DNA of 64,000 nt. It comes from Leptospira yanagawae serovar Saopaulo str. Sao Paulo = ATCC 700523. GTDB lineage: Bacteria > Spirochaetota > Leptospiria > Leptospirales > Leptospiraceae. A program made the translations under genes and the position numbers. Under the pieces are notes generated by a model that was given only the letters and a program-made list of their open reading frames with translations, made no database searches and had not been told where the DNA came from. Where the stretch lies: positions 186,001 to 250,000 of the forward strand of contig NZ_AOGX02000047.1 in NCBI RefSeq assembly GCF_000332475.2. Direction: 5' to 3'. The first letter of the stretch is position 1. Each line of letters begins with the position of its first letter. Shown piece after piece: positions 28,426-37,703 of the stretch.

Positions 28426-29455
28426 AGTATTGGTTACAGGTGGTTGTGGATTTTTAGGATCCCATGTTTGTGAATTGTTCCGTAAAGAAGGTTGGGATGT
28501 TGTCAGTTTTGATAACATGACAAAATATGAATTGAAACGAACTGGTTACGGAACGGACGCCACTAGAGATTATAACTGGAACTATTTAAAATCACTTGGT
28601 GTGACCATGGTAAAAGGTGACATTCGCAATTTGGAACATCTAATGGACCGAAGTGTAGATTGTGATTACATCATCCACACAGCTGCACAACCTGCGATGA
28701 CCATTTCTTGGGAAGACCCAGAACTTGATTTTTCAACCAATGTGATTGGAACGTTTAATGTGATGGAAGCAGCAAGGAAACACAAAATTCCTGTGGTAAA
28801 CACATCTTCCATCCATGTTTATGGAAATTCGATTAACGATAGCTTAAAAGAAGACAAAACTTCTTATGTGAGAGAACCAGTAGAAATTCCAGTCACTCAC
28901 CCAACCATGGTGGGACAAATTTCACCACTACACGCATCCAAAATGAGTGCCGAACACTATGTTCGTTCTTATACCGATATGTATGGAGTTAAGGCTGCGA
29001 GTTTTCGTTTTACTGGAATTTACGGTGAACGTCAGTTTGGTGGTGAAGATCACGGTTGGGTAGCAAATTTTGCAATTCGATCCGTTTTTGGTCTTCCACT
29101 CCGTATCTTTGGAACTGGAAAACAAACACGTGATATTTTACATGCTGAAGATGGGGCAAAATCTTATTTGGAATTTTTTAAGAATCCAATCCCTGGTGTT
29201 TACAATATTGGGGGTGCAAGCCCACATAAAATTTCCTTGTTAGAATGTATCTCACTCATTGGTGAAATACTAGGTAAAAAACAAGAGATCCTTTTTGAAG
29301 TCGAAAGGCCAGGGGACATGCGTTACTTCATTTGTGATATCACTGAAGCGAAGAAATTTGGATTTAATCCTAAAATCCTTCCAAAAGAAGGAGTCACTCG
29401 CTTACTTAAGTGGATTGAAGCAAACAAAGACGTATTCAACATCGCTGGTAAATAA
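28415..29455 (+). CDS. NAD-dependent epimerase/dehydratase (extended SDR)
   Basis: A 346-residue extended short-chain dehydrogenase with the GGCGFLGSH nucleotide loop (residues 9-17), HTAAQPAMTISWEDP, and SIHVYGNS, closest in feel to CDP-paratose/CDP-tyvelose 2-epimerases. The usual YxxxK active site (YGASK) reads LHASK at residues 172-176, so the catalytic Tyr is replaced by Leu. AGGAG lies ten bases before the ATG. Probable role: making or modifying the NDP-sugar used by the glycosyltransferases on each side; activity may be altered or lost. Confidence 0.85.
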
Positions 29456-29456
29456 T

Positions 29457-30179
29457 ATGGCAAATCGAACACTTGTGGTGATCCCAGCTTATAATGAAGC
29501 CACCACAATTGAAGAAGTGGTGCGAGGTGCAATTGCTTATGCAGATGTTTCAGTCACTGATGATGCAAGTAAAGATGAGACAGCTTCCATTCTAAAAAAA
29601 CTCTCAAAAGAATTTGGGAAAAGACTCAATGTCATTCGACATGAAAAAAATACTCATATTCCCAAGGGTATCCAAGATGGAATGAAGTATGCTGTCGAAA
29701 AAAAATACGACTGGGTCATCACTATGGACGCTGGTTTGTCTCATGATGCCAATTACTTAAGAGAATTCATTGAATTTCCAAATTGTGATTTGGTCATTGG
29801 GTCTCGCACTTCCACAGTGAATGTTCCATTGTATCGTAAGTTTATTTCATGGCTCGCCGCAAAAGTGATGAACTACTGTTTATCCAATGGAGTTTTTAAT
29901 TTGTTTGGGAATCGTTTACGTGATTGTACAAGTGGATATAGACGTTATTCCAAACCAATGTTTGAAAAAATTGCAAATTACCCATTGGAATCAGTTGCTT
30001 TTGATTTTCATATGGAAGCTCTATCGATTGTTTCTAAAAATAATGGAAGTATACAAGAGCTACCTATCAAATATGTTTTTTCGAATAGTAGTTTTAATCG
30101 TAAAGTATTAAAACTCGCCATCCAATTTGCAAAAAAACTTTTATTAAGAAAATGGAAACTGATCCCCGATTACCCATAA
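29457..30179 (+). CDS. Glycosyltransferase family 2
   Basis: A 240-residue GT-A glycosyltransferase starting one base after the epimerase stop (TAA-T-ATG). VVIPAYNEATTIEEVV and a DDASKDET segment form the nucleotide-sugar site, TMDAGLSHD holds the metal-binding Asp, and LRDCTSGYRRYSK is typical of dolichyl/undecaprenyl-phosphate mannosyltransferase-like enzymes. There is no C-terminal membrane region, unlike many GtrB proteins. It probably moves a sugar from a nucleotide to a lipid carrier for use by the polytopic protein two genes downstream. Confidence 0.9.
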   Translation: MANRTLVVIPAYNEATTIEEVVRGAIAYADVSVTDDASKDETASILKKLSKEFGKRLNVIRHEKNTHIPKGIQDGMKYAVEKKYDWVITMDAGLSHDANYLREFIEFPNCDLVIGSRTSTVNVPLYRKFISWLAAKVMNYCLSNGVFNLFGNRLRDCTSGYRRYSKPMFEKIANYPLESVAFDFHMEALSIVSKNNGSIQELPIKYVFSNSSFNRKVLKLAIQFAKKLLLRKWKLIPDYP

Positions 30180-31741
30180 CAAAAAGCCGTATTGGAATCA
30201 AATGGAGAGTATTCCTAGTCACCATTTGTTTGTTAGTTGGTATTTTTGCACTCGATCGGATTTTGTTTTATGATTTGTACTTTTTGTTTCCAAACGAAAC
30301 AGAGTGGGATTCGTCCCCTTGGTACAATTTTATTTATAAAACAAAATCCTTACAAAATCAAAAAAAAGAACATCGAACCATCATAACAGGTAGTTCGGTG
30401 GCATTGTATTCTGTTTTACCGGATGAGTTAAATCAAAAAGAAATTCGGAAAACAAAATACGATTTTTTTTCCCATGTGGCAATGTCTCCAACGGATCTTT
30501 ATTATTATAAAGAGACATTACTTTCGACTCGTCCCGATGTCGTTGTGTATTTGCATAACTTTGCTGATTTGCAATGGGAGTATTTGGATCAAAAACAAAA
30601 TTCATTGATCTTCCAAGAAGAGATTTGGGTGAAACAATTGGCCGATCGGTATCCAACAAAAACAATTTATCCGACACAGTATTTAAAGGATTATTGGAAT
30701 CGAATTTCGAGAAAATCTTTTTCCAAACTGGCAACCAAATCAATGTTTTATGTGAGTCGATTTCGAATATTTTTTTGGGATCCCATCATTGTTTATATAG
30801 ACAATCATTTCCGAAGTGGGAGAAAATACCATCTCTACCAAGGAGAGATTCCAATTGAAGGAATTTGGTCAAAAGGTTGGACAAAAGAAATCGCAACGAT
30901 ACAATGCAGCGAACAAAGAAAAGGTGAGTCAATATTCATCCAAAAACCAAATACTGATATAACCTTTCAATTTTACCAAAACCAAAAAACGTTGGATCTG
31001 AAAACTCCAAGTGTAACAATTCAAAAATCATTTTCAAAAACAGGTTGGACAGAGATTCAATGGAAGGATTTGGCCGGAAAGGAAATCGTTTGGCAAATCG
31101 TTCAAATTCATGTGAATACGAATCTTCCAACTGCCAAAGAAGTGAATTTGATTCGGTATGGAAAAGATGAATCAGTTGGAATTCGTTTGTCTCATTTTTT
31201 TTGTAAAACATTTTCAAAAGAAAATTACTCATATTCCAGAAGGAGTTTTTGGGATGATACTCGATTCATCCAAATGAGTGATTCAGAATTTAGGGAAGAA
31301 TACTTTGAAAGAATGATTCGTGATTCTGCTAACAGAAATGAACTCTTTCGCCTTCATAAGGTTAGGGAAGCAAAAAAAACAGTGAATGCTGTTGATTTCC
31401 AACCCTGGAAAGAATACAATAGAATCTTAGAAATTTCAGATTATTTTCAAGCCAATAAAATTCCCTTTGTTTTGGTTTTAAGTCCAGAAAATCCTATCGA
31501 GTTTGCGTTTTATAAAGACTCTCAATGGAGAAAAGATTGGGTTAATGATTTGCGTAACAAATTAGCGAAACGAGGACACGTGCTCATTGACCATACTGAA
31601 GCCGTTAAAGATGTTCGGTATTTTTTTGATCCTCACCATTTAACATACGAAGGTGCAAGTTTTTACGATCTCATTTTTGCCAAATCATTAGAACCATATC
31701 TATCAGATCCAAAAACAGAAACGTTTCAGGAGAAACCATAA
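30152..31741 (+). CDS. DUF1574-family SGNH-like membrane protein
   Basis: A 529-residue protein with one membrane anchor (about 19-42) and a large outer domain. TIITGSSVALYS (Gly80-Ser81-Ser82) resembles block I of SGNH-type esterases and alginate acetylation proteins, and FDPHHLTYEGASFYD near residues 492-506 offers a DxxH pair at the end. Compared with the paralogue at 23747 it has a middle insertion of about 170 residues. It overlaps the GT2 gene by 28 bases and the next gene by one, so it belongs to the glycan locus, probably as an acyl-modifying enzyme. Inference. Confidence 0.75.
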   Translation: METDPRLPITKSRIGIKWRVFLVTICLLVGIFALDRILFYDLYFLFPNETEWDSSPWYNFIYKTKSLQNQKKEHRTIITGSSVALYSVLPDELNQKEIRKTKYDFFSHVAMSPTDLYYYKETLLSTRPDVVVYLHNFADLQWEYLDQKQNSLIFQEEIWVKQLADRYPTKTIYPTQYLKDYWNRISRKSFSKLATKSMFYVSRFRIFFWDPIIVYIDNHFRSGRKYHLYQGEIPIEGIWSKGWTKEIATIQCSEQRKGESIFIQKPNTDITFQFYQNQKTLDLKTPSVTIQKSFSKTGWTEIQWKDLAGKEIVWQIVQIHVNTNLPTAKEVNLIRYGKDESVGIRLSHFFCKTFSKENYSYSRRSFWDDTRFIQMSDSEFREEYFERMIRDSANRNELFRLHKVREAKKTVNAVDFQPWKEYNRILEISDYFQANKIPFVLVLSPENPIEFAFYKDSQWRKDWVNDLRNKLAKRGHVLIDHTEAVKDVRYFFDPHHLTYEGASFYDLIFAKSLEPYLSDPKTETFQEKP

Positions 31742-32955
31742 TGTTGTTAAAAAAGCTAAATCCAGTATTCAATTATTTAAACTCGAAACAGTGGTTAACG
31801 ATTTTTGTTTTTCTATTATTATGGGGAATCACTTCCGTTTCCTATTGGAAAAAATACGATTGGAATCCAAGTTCCATGGTAAATTTTGGGCATGAGTTTG
31901 CTTTGCAAAACAAGTCCGAAACTCCAGAGAATGCAATTCTATTTAAAGGAGAAGCAGGTGATTTAGGAGCTGGATATGATGGGCAAATTTTTTACTATTT
32001 TTCAAGGCCACTTTCTAATTTTAATTTAAATTGGCCTAAAGGATTTGATGAATCCTACCGTGCTCCACGGATCGGTTATCCAATGTTAGTTGGTATTTTT
32101 GGTTTGTTTGGAAAAACGAGTGCCATTTTTGGGATGTATTTTTGGAATATTACGCTGATTCTTATTTCTTATTTTTATTTAAGAAAACTTTTGGATGATG
32201 AAGTAAAACCTTATGCGATTTTATACTTATTAAGCCCGTTTGCATTAGGTAGTTATTACGTTCTCGTTAGTGATTCGGTTATGGTTTCCATCCTAATCAT
32301 TGCATATTACTATTTTGTAAAAGAAAAATACCTAATATTTGTTTTATTATCTAGTTTAGCAATCCTTACAAAAGAACCAGCATTGTTTTTATTATTCCCT
32401 CTTGGCTTAGCTGCTTTGTTTCGTAAAGATAGGAAAAAAATGATTGTGGTTGGATCGGTTTTGGTGATTCCCATTTGTTGGCATTTGTATTTATCATATC
32501 GTTTTCCAAATTGGAGACCAGGTCGACTTACAGACTTTATCATGCCATTTGAGGGATTGATTTCCTATATGGAATCCATTTGGCGCCAATTGGCGGTTGG
32601 CACTAACATAAAGGAACTTGCGAGGCTTTTATCTCGATTCCCATTAGTGGTTTTGTTTTTTTTAGGAGTGTTTTTACCCTTCACTGGAAAACTGAATAAA
32701 GGTTGGGAATTTAGAATTTCGTTTTTGTTTGTCCTCTTTATGATAGGCACAGCTGGGTATTATCATTTTTGGTCTGTATATGAAAATGTATCGAGAATGT
32801 TTACTCTGAGCATTCCAATTTTACTTTTACTGTTCAATGAAGACAGAACCATCCGTAAACAAGAATATGTTTTGGTGACCATCCTCATTTTATTTTTATT
32901 CCTAATAAAAGTATTATTCATTTCTAAACAAATGAATTACCAGGTTGGGTTTTAG
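31741..32955 (+). CDS. Polytopic membrane protein, GT-C/mannosyltransferase-like
   Basis: A 404-residue protein with about ten membrane segments. A long first outer loop contains GEAGDLGAGYDGQIFYYFSRPL; the GYDGQxFY motif recurs in GT-C-type lipid-linked sugar transferases of unknown specificity. LLDDEVKPYAILYLLSPF and ILTKEPALFLLFPL follow. As the last gene of the glycan locus, it likely uses a lipid-linked sugar on the outer side of the membrane. It ends with a four-base overlap with the convergent pseudo-HtrA gene. Confidence 0.7.
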   Translation: MLLKKLNPVFNYLNSKQWLTIFVFLLLWGITSVSYWKKYDWNPSSMVNFGHEFALQNKSETPENAILFKGEAGDLGAGYDGQIFYYFSRPLSNFNLNWPKGFDESYRAPRIGYPMLVGIFGLFGKTSAIFGMYFWNITLILISYFYLRKLLDDEVKPYAILYLLSPFALGSYYVLVSDSVMVSILIIAYYYFVKEKYLIFVLLSSLAILTKEPALFLLFPLGLAALFRKDRKKMIVVGSVLVIPICWHLYLSYRFPNWRPGRLTDFIMPFEGLISYMESIWRQLAVGTNIKELARLLSRFPLVVLFFLGVFLPFTGKLNKGWEFRISFLFVLFMIGTAGYYHFWSVYENVSRMFTLSIPILLLLFNEDRTIRKQEYVLVTILILFLFLIKVLFISKQMNYQVGF

Positions 32956-34424
32956 AAATTGAAATCTTGTTGGACTTGAAAATTCTTTTTGGCTTCTTCG
33001 TTTAGACTTCGAATTTCTTCCTTTTTAAAGATGAGTTCGTAACCATCACCTAATACGAATTGAATGAATGGTGAATCGGATTGGTTTACAATTTGTTTGA
33101 GTTCTTCTAGAGAAGAAATCTCCTTACCATTCACAGATTTTAAAATCACCTGATGGGTTGTATGGTAAGCCTTATTCCCAGAAAGCGGGAATACTTGTGA
33201 TAAAAAAACAATTTTCCCTTCTTTTTGATTACGTTTGATTCGATAAAAATCATTTAAGTACAATAATTCTTTACTTACTCGGTTTCGCCATTGGTTCCCG
33301 TGTTCTGTTAGGTATTGTTCTGAAAGTTCTAAAAATACTATGCCAGCTAACATTAAATATTTGGGAGTTTGGAACCTGGTATTCCCATGAGGAATGCGAA
33401 TGTCAGTCTCATTTAAAGGTTTCGTTTCGAGCTCCAGTTGGATTGGTTTTTTCTTACGTAATACTTTTAGTTTAATTTTTTTACCAAAGGCTGATTCTGA
33501 ATCATAGGTATTATGGAATAAATAGGAAAGATTGAGTTTTCCAAATTTGGGATGGTCAAAATAACCTTTTGGATCAATTTTATAATTTGATACTTCTAAA
33601 ATCACATCTTCTAATTCTAAAATTCCTGAAGCAGAAGAATTTGGGTAAATTTCTGCGACTAAAACTCCCAAGTCGTCTTTCCTGAGTCCAAAATAATTTC
33701 TAGAAGCTAAATCAGGAAGTGGTTTGAATCGAAATCCTTTGAAGGGGAAAGATTTTCCTTCGATAAAATGTTTGATGGCAAATGACGGGATCATTTTACC
33801 CAATCCGTTTTCTTTGAACTGGTATAACACTCCTTGCGGAATTCTGGAAGTTACATCCACAACAAGTTCTCCAATTCCATCCAACTTTTCTTCGGATTGA
33901 ATTTCTATATAAGGTAATTCTACATAACCTCTCGCATATGAATCGACATCCAATCGGATCATCCTAATTTTTTTTTCTTCTAAGTTCCTTTGGTCTTTAC
34001 TTTCCATCACAAGTCCTGTGCCGGGAACAAAAACTTCGTTTGGAAATAAAACGGGTTTTAAATCTTTTTGAAAACTAGGATCATCTAACTTTAGAATGGC
34101 GAGACCTAAGTCCGCATCTAACCTTTCCAATTCAGCTGTATAAACCTTTAAGGCATCTGGTTTTTTTACTTCGATATTGGTGTAAAAGTAGATTGCTTGC
34201 GCCGGAACTAAAATACGATTTTCTCCAATATAAATTCCAGTGGATTGTCGAATCTCAGGGTTTTTGAATCGCCAAGGTTGGATCATATTTGGATATAATA
34301 CTGTTACCTTAATTTGAAGAATCGAAGCATCGTTGCTCCCAACAGGAATCGATTTACCAAATAATTGAAAATGGCAAAGTAGAGAAACGAGTAAGATGGT
34401 TAGAAATAAATTTGTTAATTTCAT
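32952..34424 (-). CDS. Catalytically dead HtrA-like PDZ protein
   Basis: A 490-residue secreted protein (signal peptide LTNLFLTILLVSLLCHFQLFG) with the HtrA architecture: protease-like barrel, PDZ, second C-terminal domain. The catalytic His context NAHVV of the neighbour reads PAQAI (Gln76), and the GNSGGP serine loop reads PQGVLYQF, so at least two triad residues are gone. PDZ-like GLRKDDLGVLVAEIYPNSSASG is intact. Its start overlaps the stop of the active HtrA gene (ATGA), implying coupled expression and perhaps assembly into mixed oligomers or substrate capture without cleavage. Confidence 0.8.
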   Translation of the reverse strand: MKLTNLFLTILLVSLLCHFQLFGKSIPVGSNDASILQIKVTVLYPNMIQPWRFKNPEIRQSTGIYIGENRILVPAQAIYFYTNIEVKKPDALKVYTAELERLDADLGLAILKLDDPSFQKDLKPVLFPNEVFVPGTGLVMESKDQRNLEEKKIRMIRLDVDSYARGYVELPYIEIQSEEKLDGIGELVVDVTSRIPQGVLYQFKENGLGKMIPSFAIKHFIEGKSFPFKGFRFKPLPDLASRNYFGLRKDDLGVLVAEIYPNSSASGILELEDVILEVSNYKIDPKGYFDHPKFGKLNLSYLFHNTYDSESAFGKKIKLKVLRKKKPIQLELETKPLNETDIRIPHGNTRFQTPKYLMLAGIVFLELSEQYLTEHGNQWRNRVSKELLYLNDFYRIKRNQKEGKIVFLSQVFPLSGNKAYHTTHQVILKSVNGKEISSLEELKQIVNQSDSPFIQFVLGDGYELIFKKEEIRSLNEEAKKNFQVQQDFNF

Positions 34425-35911
34425 TTGTTTCCTGTTATATGATAGGAGCGTTTGATTTCGCTATTAACTTTTTCTGTTTCGTCTCGGTCTAAAAGTAACG
34501 GAACTTGAATTCCATAAAATTGGATTTTAATTGTTTTCTCTTTTGAGTTTTGGTACAATTCTTTTAAGTGTTTTAAGTTTTTTACTTTAGTTCCATTAAA
34601 TGTTTCCACCACCATATTCAAATAAAAGTCAGTATGAGAATTGATCGGATGGGGTAATTTTCGATAGAATACTACATCTTCGTTATCACCTTCACTTAGT
34701 GGATACGCTTCATAAAATCGATACACAAGTAAACTCCCACCTTGTGTTTGGCCAGTTTTACTCCATGCTTCTAACAAATCGCGTGTTACCGTTTGGAATA
34801 GAAGCCCACCTAATAATAAATAATCGTATTCTTTTCCATAACTTGCTCTTTGGTTTTCCATAAGTGCCATTTTTTTTGCAGGGAAACGGACCTGGATTTT
34901 TTTCCTTTCTCTTATCAAATCAAATTGGATTTCTTCACCAGCAAATTTGTTATCAATCACTTCTAAAAAATCGATAGAATTTGTTTCGATTAAATTACCA
35001 TTCCTTCCTATTTTACGTCCGTCAATTGCTGTTAAGTAATCACCTGGATACAAAAAACCTTCTGCAGATCCTTGTTTGAATACTCTAGTGACAAATACAC
35101 CTTCTTCTAATGTTGGTATGCCATAAAACTTACGATGAGATTCTGAAAATGAATTTTGAGTTTGGATCCCAAGTTCAACATATCCATGGTAAATTCCATC
35201 CTCTATATCTTTTAAAAAATGTTGGATGACATTTGTTGGTATGATATACCCTATATTTTCTCCTTTTGTGGAAGCTTGGAAGGCGACACCGACAACTTTC
35301 CCATCTTGGAGTGCCGGACCACCGGAATTCCCTGGATTTATGGCAGCATCTACTTGGACTACCAAGTGACTGTCGATCCCAGTATGAGCATAAGTGGATT
35401 GTTCGATTCTGGATACAATTCCCCGACTAACAGAAATTCTACTTCCTCCAATAGGATATCCAATGATGTCCACGGGGCTAGCCAGTTCCGGTATTCCACC
35501 TAACTCAAGTTGTATGCTATTTTGGTAGAAATTTTCGTCAGGAACTTCCAAAATAGCCAAATCACAATCATGTGCAATGTACAATACTTTTAATTCGTAC
35601 CATTCCGTTTGGTTGTATCTTTGCACTTCCATGAACTTAGCATTCGAAACAACATGGGCATTCGTCAGAATTCGATTTTTTGAAATGATAAATCCAGAGC
35701 CAGTCGAAGCCGAAATCCCGGAAGACATCCAAGGGGAGTAGGGGTCTTTTGTTTGTGAAAATACGCGGATTTGGACTACAGATTTCTTCAATTCGTCAAT
35801 GGATTGCGCGTGTAAATCTGAAGGAATCGGAATGTTGAATAAAATCAGAAAAAATAAAATAGTACTCGCAAAGGGAATTGGGGGCATTAGTCTTTTTTTT
35901 TGATTCTGCAT
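34421..35911 (-). CDS. HtrA/DegP-type serine protease with PDZ domains
   Basis: About 496 residues from the ATG giving MQNQKKRLMPPIP; ATGs 18 bases upstream and 24 bases downstream are also possible. A signal peptide ends near DLHAQS. The triad is intact: His86 in LTNAHVV, Asp117 in HDCDLAILEV, Ser196 in NPGNSGGP. A PDZ domain (about 230-330) is followed by a C-terminal domain starting near YLLLGGLLFQTVTRDLL, as in plant-type Deg9/Deg10 proteins. Periplasmic quality control is the likely job. Its start overlaps that of the divergent gene. Confidence 0.88.
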   Translation of the reverse strand: MQNQKKRLMPPIPFASTILFFLILFNIPIPSDLHAQSIDELKKSVVQIRVFSQTKDPYSPWMSSGISASTGSGFIISKNRILTNAHVVSNAKFMEVQRYNQTEWYELKVLYIAHDCDLAILEVPDENFYQNSIQLELGGIPELASPVDIIGYPIGGSRISVSRGIVSRIEQSTYAHTGIDSHLVVQVDAAINPGNSGGPALQDGKVVGVAFQASTKGENIGYIIPTNVIQHFLKDIEDGIYHGYVELGIQTQNSFSESHRKFYGIPTLEEGVFVTRVFKQGSAEGFLYPGDYLTAIDGRKIGRNGNLIETNSIDFLEVIDNKFAGEEIQFDLIRERKKIQVRFPAKKMALMENQRASYGKEYDYLLLGGLLFQTVTRDLLEAWSKTGQTQGGSLLVYRFYEAYPLSEGDNEDVVFYRKLPHPINSHTDFYLNMVVETFNGTKVKNLKHLKELYQNSKEKTIKIQFYGIQVPLLLDRDETEKVNSEIKRSYHITGNK

Positions 35912-37040
35912 GAGTTTTTTTGAATCCATTTTATTCGGATCGGTTGCCTTTTTTTCTTTGATCACTGGCATCGTTTCCTTTAGAAAGAACCCTCGCACTG
36001 GAATGAAAACAAGTTTTTCCGTCCTGGCTGGTTTTTTCTGTATCGGTGATTTCACAATCTTAATTGATACTTTGTTCTTAAAAAACCAAATCCTAAACCA
36101 TCCTCATATCATTTCGACGTATCTGGTTTTTTTCTCCTTTGTTTTGATTTTCTTTGGATTACATTTCCCTACTTTTTTCCGGAATTTCCCAAAACTCCTC
36201 ATAGTCTCTTCTTTTGTTTTTGGAATGGGAATCATGTTATTGTTAGTTGATCTAGGGCTTTTAAATGACATTTACCCAGAAGCAAGTTTGATTTTACTTA
36301 AATACTATTATAATACTTATTACATTCTTACTTTTTTTGTATTTTCTTATTTAATTACCTCAAAACTTCGATTCAATTTCCCTGCCATCCAGAAGTTTAT
36401 GGAATATATATATTACGCGGCAATTTTTACTTGTTTTAGTTTTTTGACTATTTGTATTTTCCCGAATCTAATCCCCGCAACTACTTCCTATTTTTTACAT
36501 TTTTTCTTTTTTATGAATTTATTATTTATCACTTGTTTTGTTGTCTTTTTATTCCATTACTCTTTTACGAAAGATTATCTCACCCATCCCTTTTCTTTTT
36601 TATTTGAAAGATCCAAACAAATTTTTGAAGAAAAAATACCAGCAAACCGTGCCAATTCAAGAATCATCAAGGAAAAACTTTGGACCTTATATGATAAACA
36701 AAATTGGCGCAATACGATGGATAGTTTTTGGTTTCAAATCCTTGTAGATGAAACATTGGATAATGCTTTAGAACATGGTGGGAAGAGAGAAGACGATATC
36801 ATCACTGTCCATGTGTTTGAATCAGCCAAATACATAGATGTATTTGTGATTGATAGCGGAAAAGGTTTTAATCCTAGACTGGTTCCAAGTCCTATTGATT
36901 CCGATCGAAAACTTGTGACTGGTGGTAGGGGAATTCACATCTTAAAAAAACTATTTTTGGTACGATGGAATTTTTTAGGAAATGAAGTGAATATACGTGT
37001 GGACAAAACAAAAAGTTCCGACTGGAAAACCCATGTATGA
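35910..37040 (+). CDS. Membrane protein with RsbW-like HATPase domain
   Basis: A 376-residue protein with about seven membrane segments (residues 1-220), then a short linker and a C-terminal ATP-binding domain: VDETLDNALEHGG (N box), VFVIDSGKGFNP (G1) and GGRGIHILKKL (G2). There is no histidine-bearing dimerisation helix, so it resembles serine kinases/anti-sigma factors of the RsbW/SpoIIAB type fused to a membrane sensor rather than a standard histidine kinase. A STAS protein that could be a partner is encoded at 42714. Its ATG shares two bases with the start of the divergent HtrA gene. Confidence 0.75.
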   Translation: MSFFESILFGSVAFFSLITGIVSFRKNPRTGMKTSFSVLAGFFCIGDFTILIDTLFLKNQILNHPHIISTYLVFFSFVLIFFGLHFPTFFRNFPKLLIVSSFVFGMGIMLLLVDLGLLNDIYPEASLILLKYYYNTYYILTFFVFSYLITSKLRFNFPAIQKFMEYIYYAAIFTCFSFLTICIFPNLIPATTSYFLHFFFFMNLLFITCFVVFLFHYSFTKDYLTHPFSFLFERSKQIFEEKIPANRANSRIIKEKLWTLYDKQNWRNTMDSFWFQILVDETLDNALEHGGKREDDIITVHVFESAKYIDVFVIDSGKGFNPRLVPSPIDSDRKLVTGGRGIHILKKLFLVRWNFLGNEVNIRVDKTKSSDWKTHV

Positions 37041-37076
37041 TCGGAACCTTTTTAAAATGTTTCTTAAATCTTAGTT

Positions 37077-37610
37077 TTAATGTCCTTCAAATTCACAAAT
37101 AGAAAACACATCAATCCCATACGTATCTTTGATCCGTTTCGCTCCACCTAAATCAGGTAAGTTGATGATCGTAGAACATTCGTGGATTTGGCCTTTCAAA
37201 TTTTGGATGAGTTTGATGGATGCTTCCAAGGTTCCCCCAGTTGCAATCAAATCGTCCATAATGAGAACCCTGTCTCCTGGAACGATTGCGTCGGTATGGA
37301 TTTCTACATGGTCAACACCATACTCTAGTGCATAAGATTCAGAAATGGTATTGCCTGGAAGTTTTCCTTTTTTTCGGATGGGAACAAAACCCACTCCCAA
37401 TTGGAAAGCAAGCGCTGCCCCTGGGATGAAACCTCTTGCGTCGATAGCAGCAATTTTATTTAATTTTGCATTTTGGTAACGTTCTACAAACATCCCAATG
37501 GTAAGTTGGAAACCTTCTGGATCGATGAGAAGGGAAGTGATGTCTCGAAACAAAATCCCTGGTTTCGGATAATCAGGAATGGTTCGTATCTTAGATTTAA
37601 CAATGGACAT
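37077..37610 (-). CDS. apt: Adenine phosphoribosyltransferase
   Basis: A 177-residue enzyme from the ATG giving [25 protein letters not shown], the typical Apt opening; an in-frame start 36 bases upstream would begin inside or against the htpX terminator. [27 protein letters not shown] is the hood region, and [16 protein letters not shown] is the PRPP-binding motif. Reaction: adenine plus PRPP to AMP (purine salvage). The upstream terminator ends only about 38 bases before this start, leaving little room for a separate promoter. Confidence 0.96.
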   Translation of the reverse strand: MSIVKSKIRTIPDYPKPGILFRDITSLLIDPEGFQLTIGMFVERYQNAKLNKIAAIDARGFIPGAALAFQLGVGFVPIRKKGKLPGNTISESYALEYGVDHVEIHTDAIVPGDRVLIMDDLIATGGTLEASIKLIQNLKGQIHECSTIINLPDLGGAKRIKDTYGIDVFSICEFEGH

Positions 37611-37647
37611 AAAAGGATGAAACCTAGGAAGACTAGGGTCTTGCAAT

Positions 37648-37672
37648 AAAAAAAGGCCGGCAAATGCCGACC
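37648..37672 (-). terminator. Intrinsic terminator after htpX
   Basis: On the minus strand GGTCGGC-ATTT-GCCGGCC forms a seven-base-pair stem (one G-U) followed by seven T. It ends the htpX transcript 31 bases after the stop. apt begins 38 bases further on, so read-through or an overlapping promoter must serve apt. Confidence 0.85.
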
Positions 37673-37703
37673 TTTCTCATCATTCGAACGAATTCGAAAA
37701 GGA

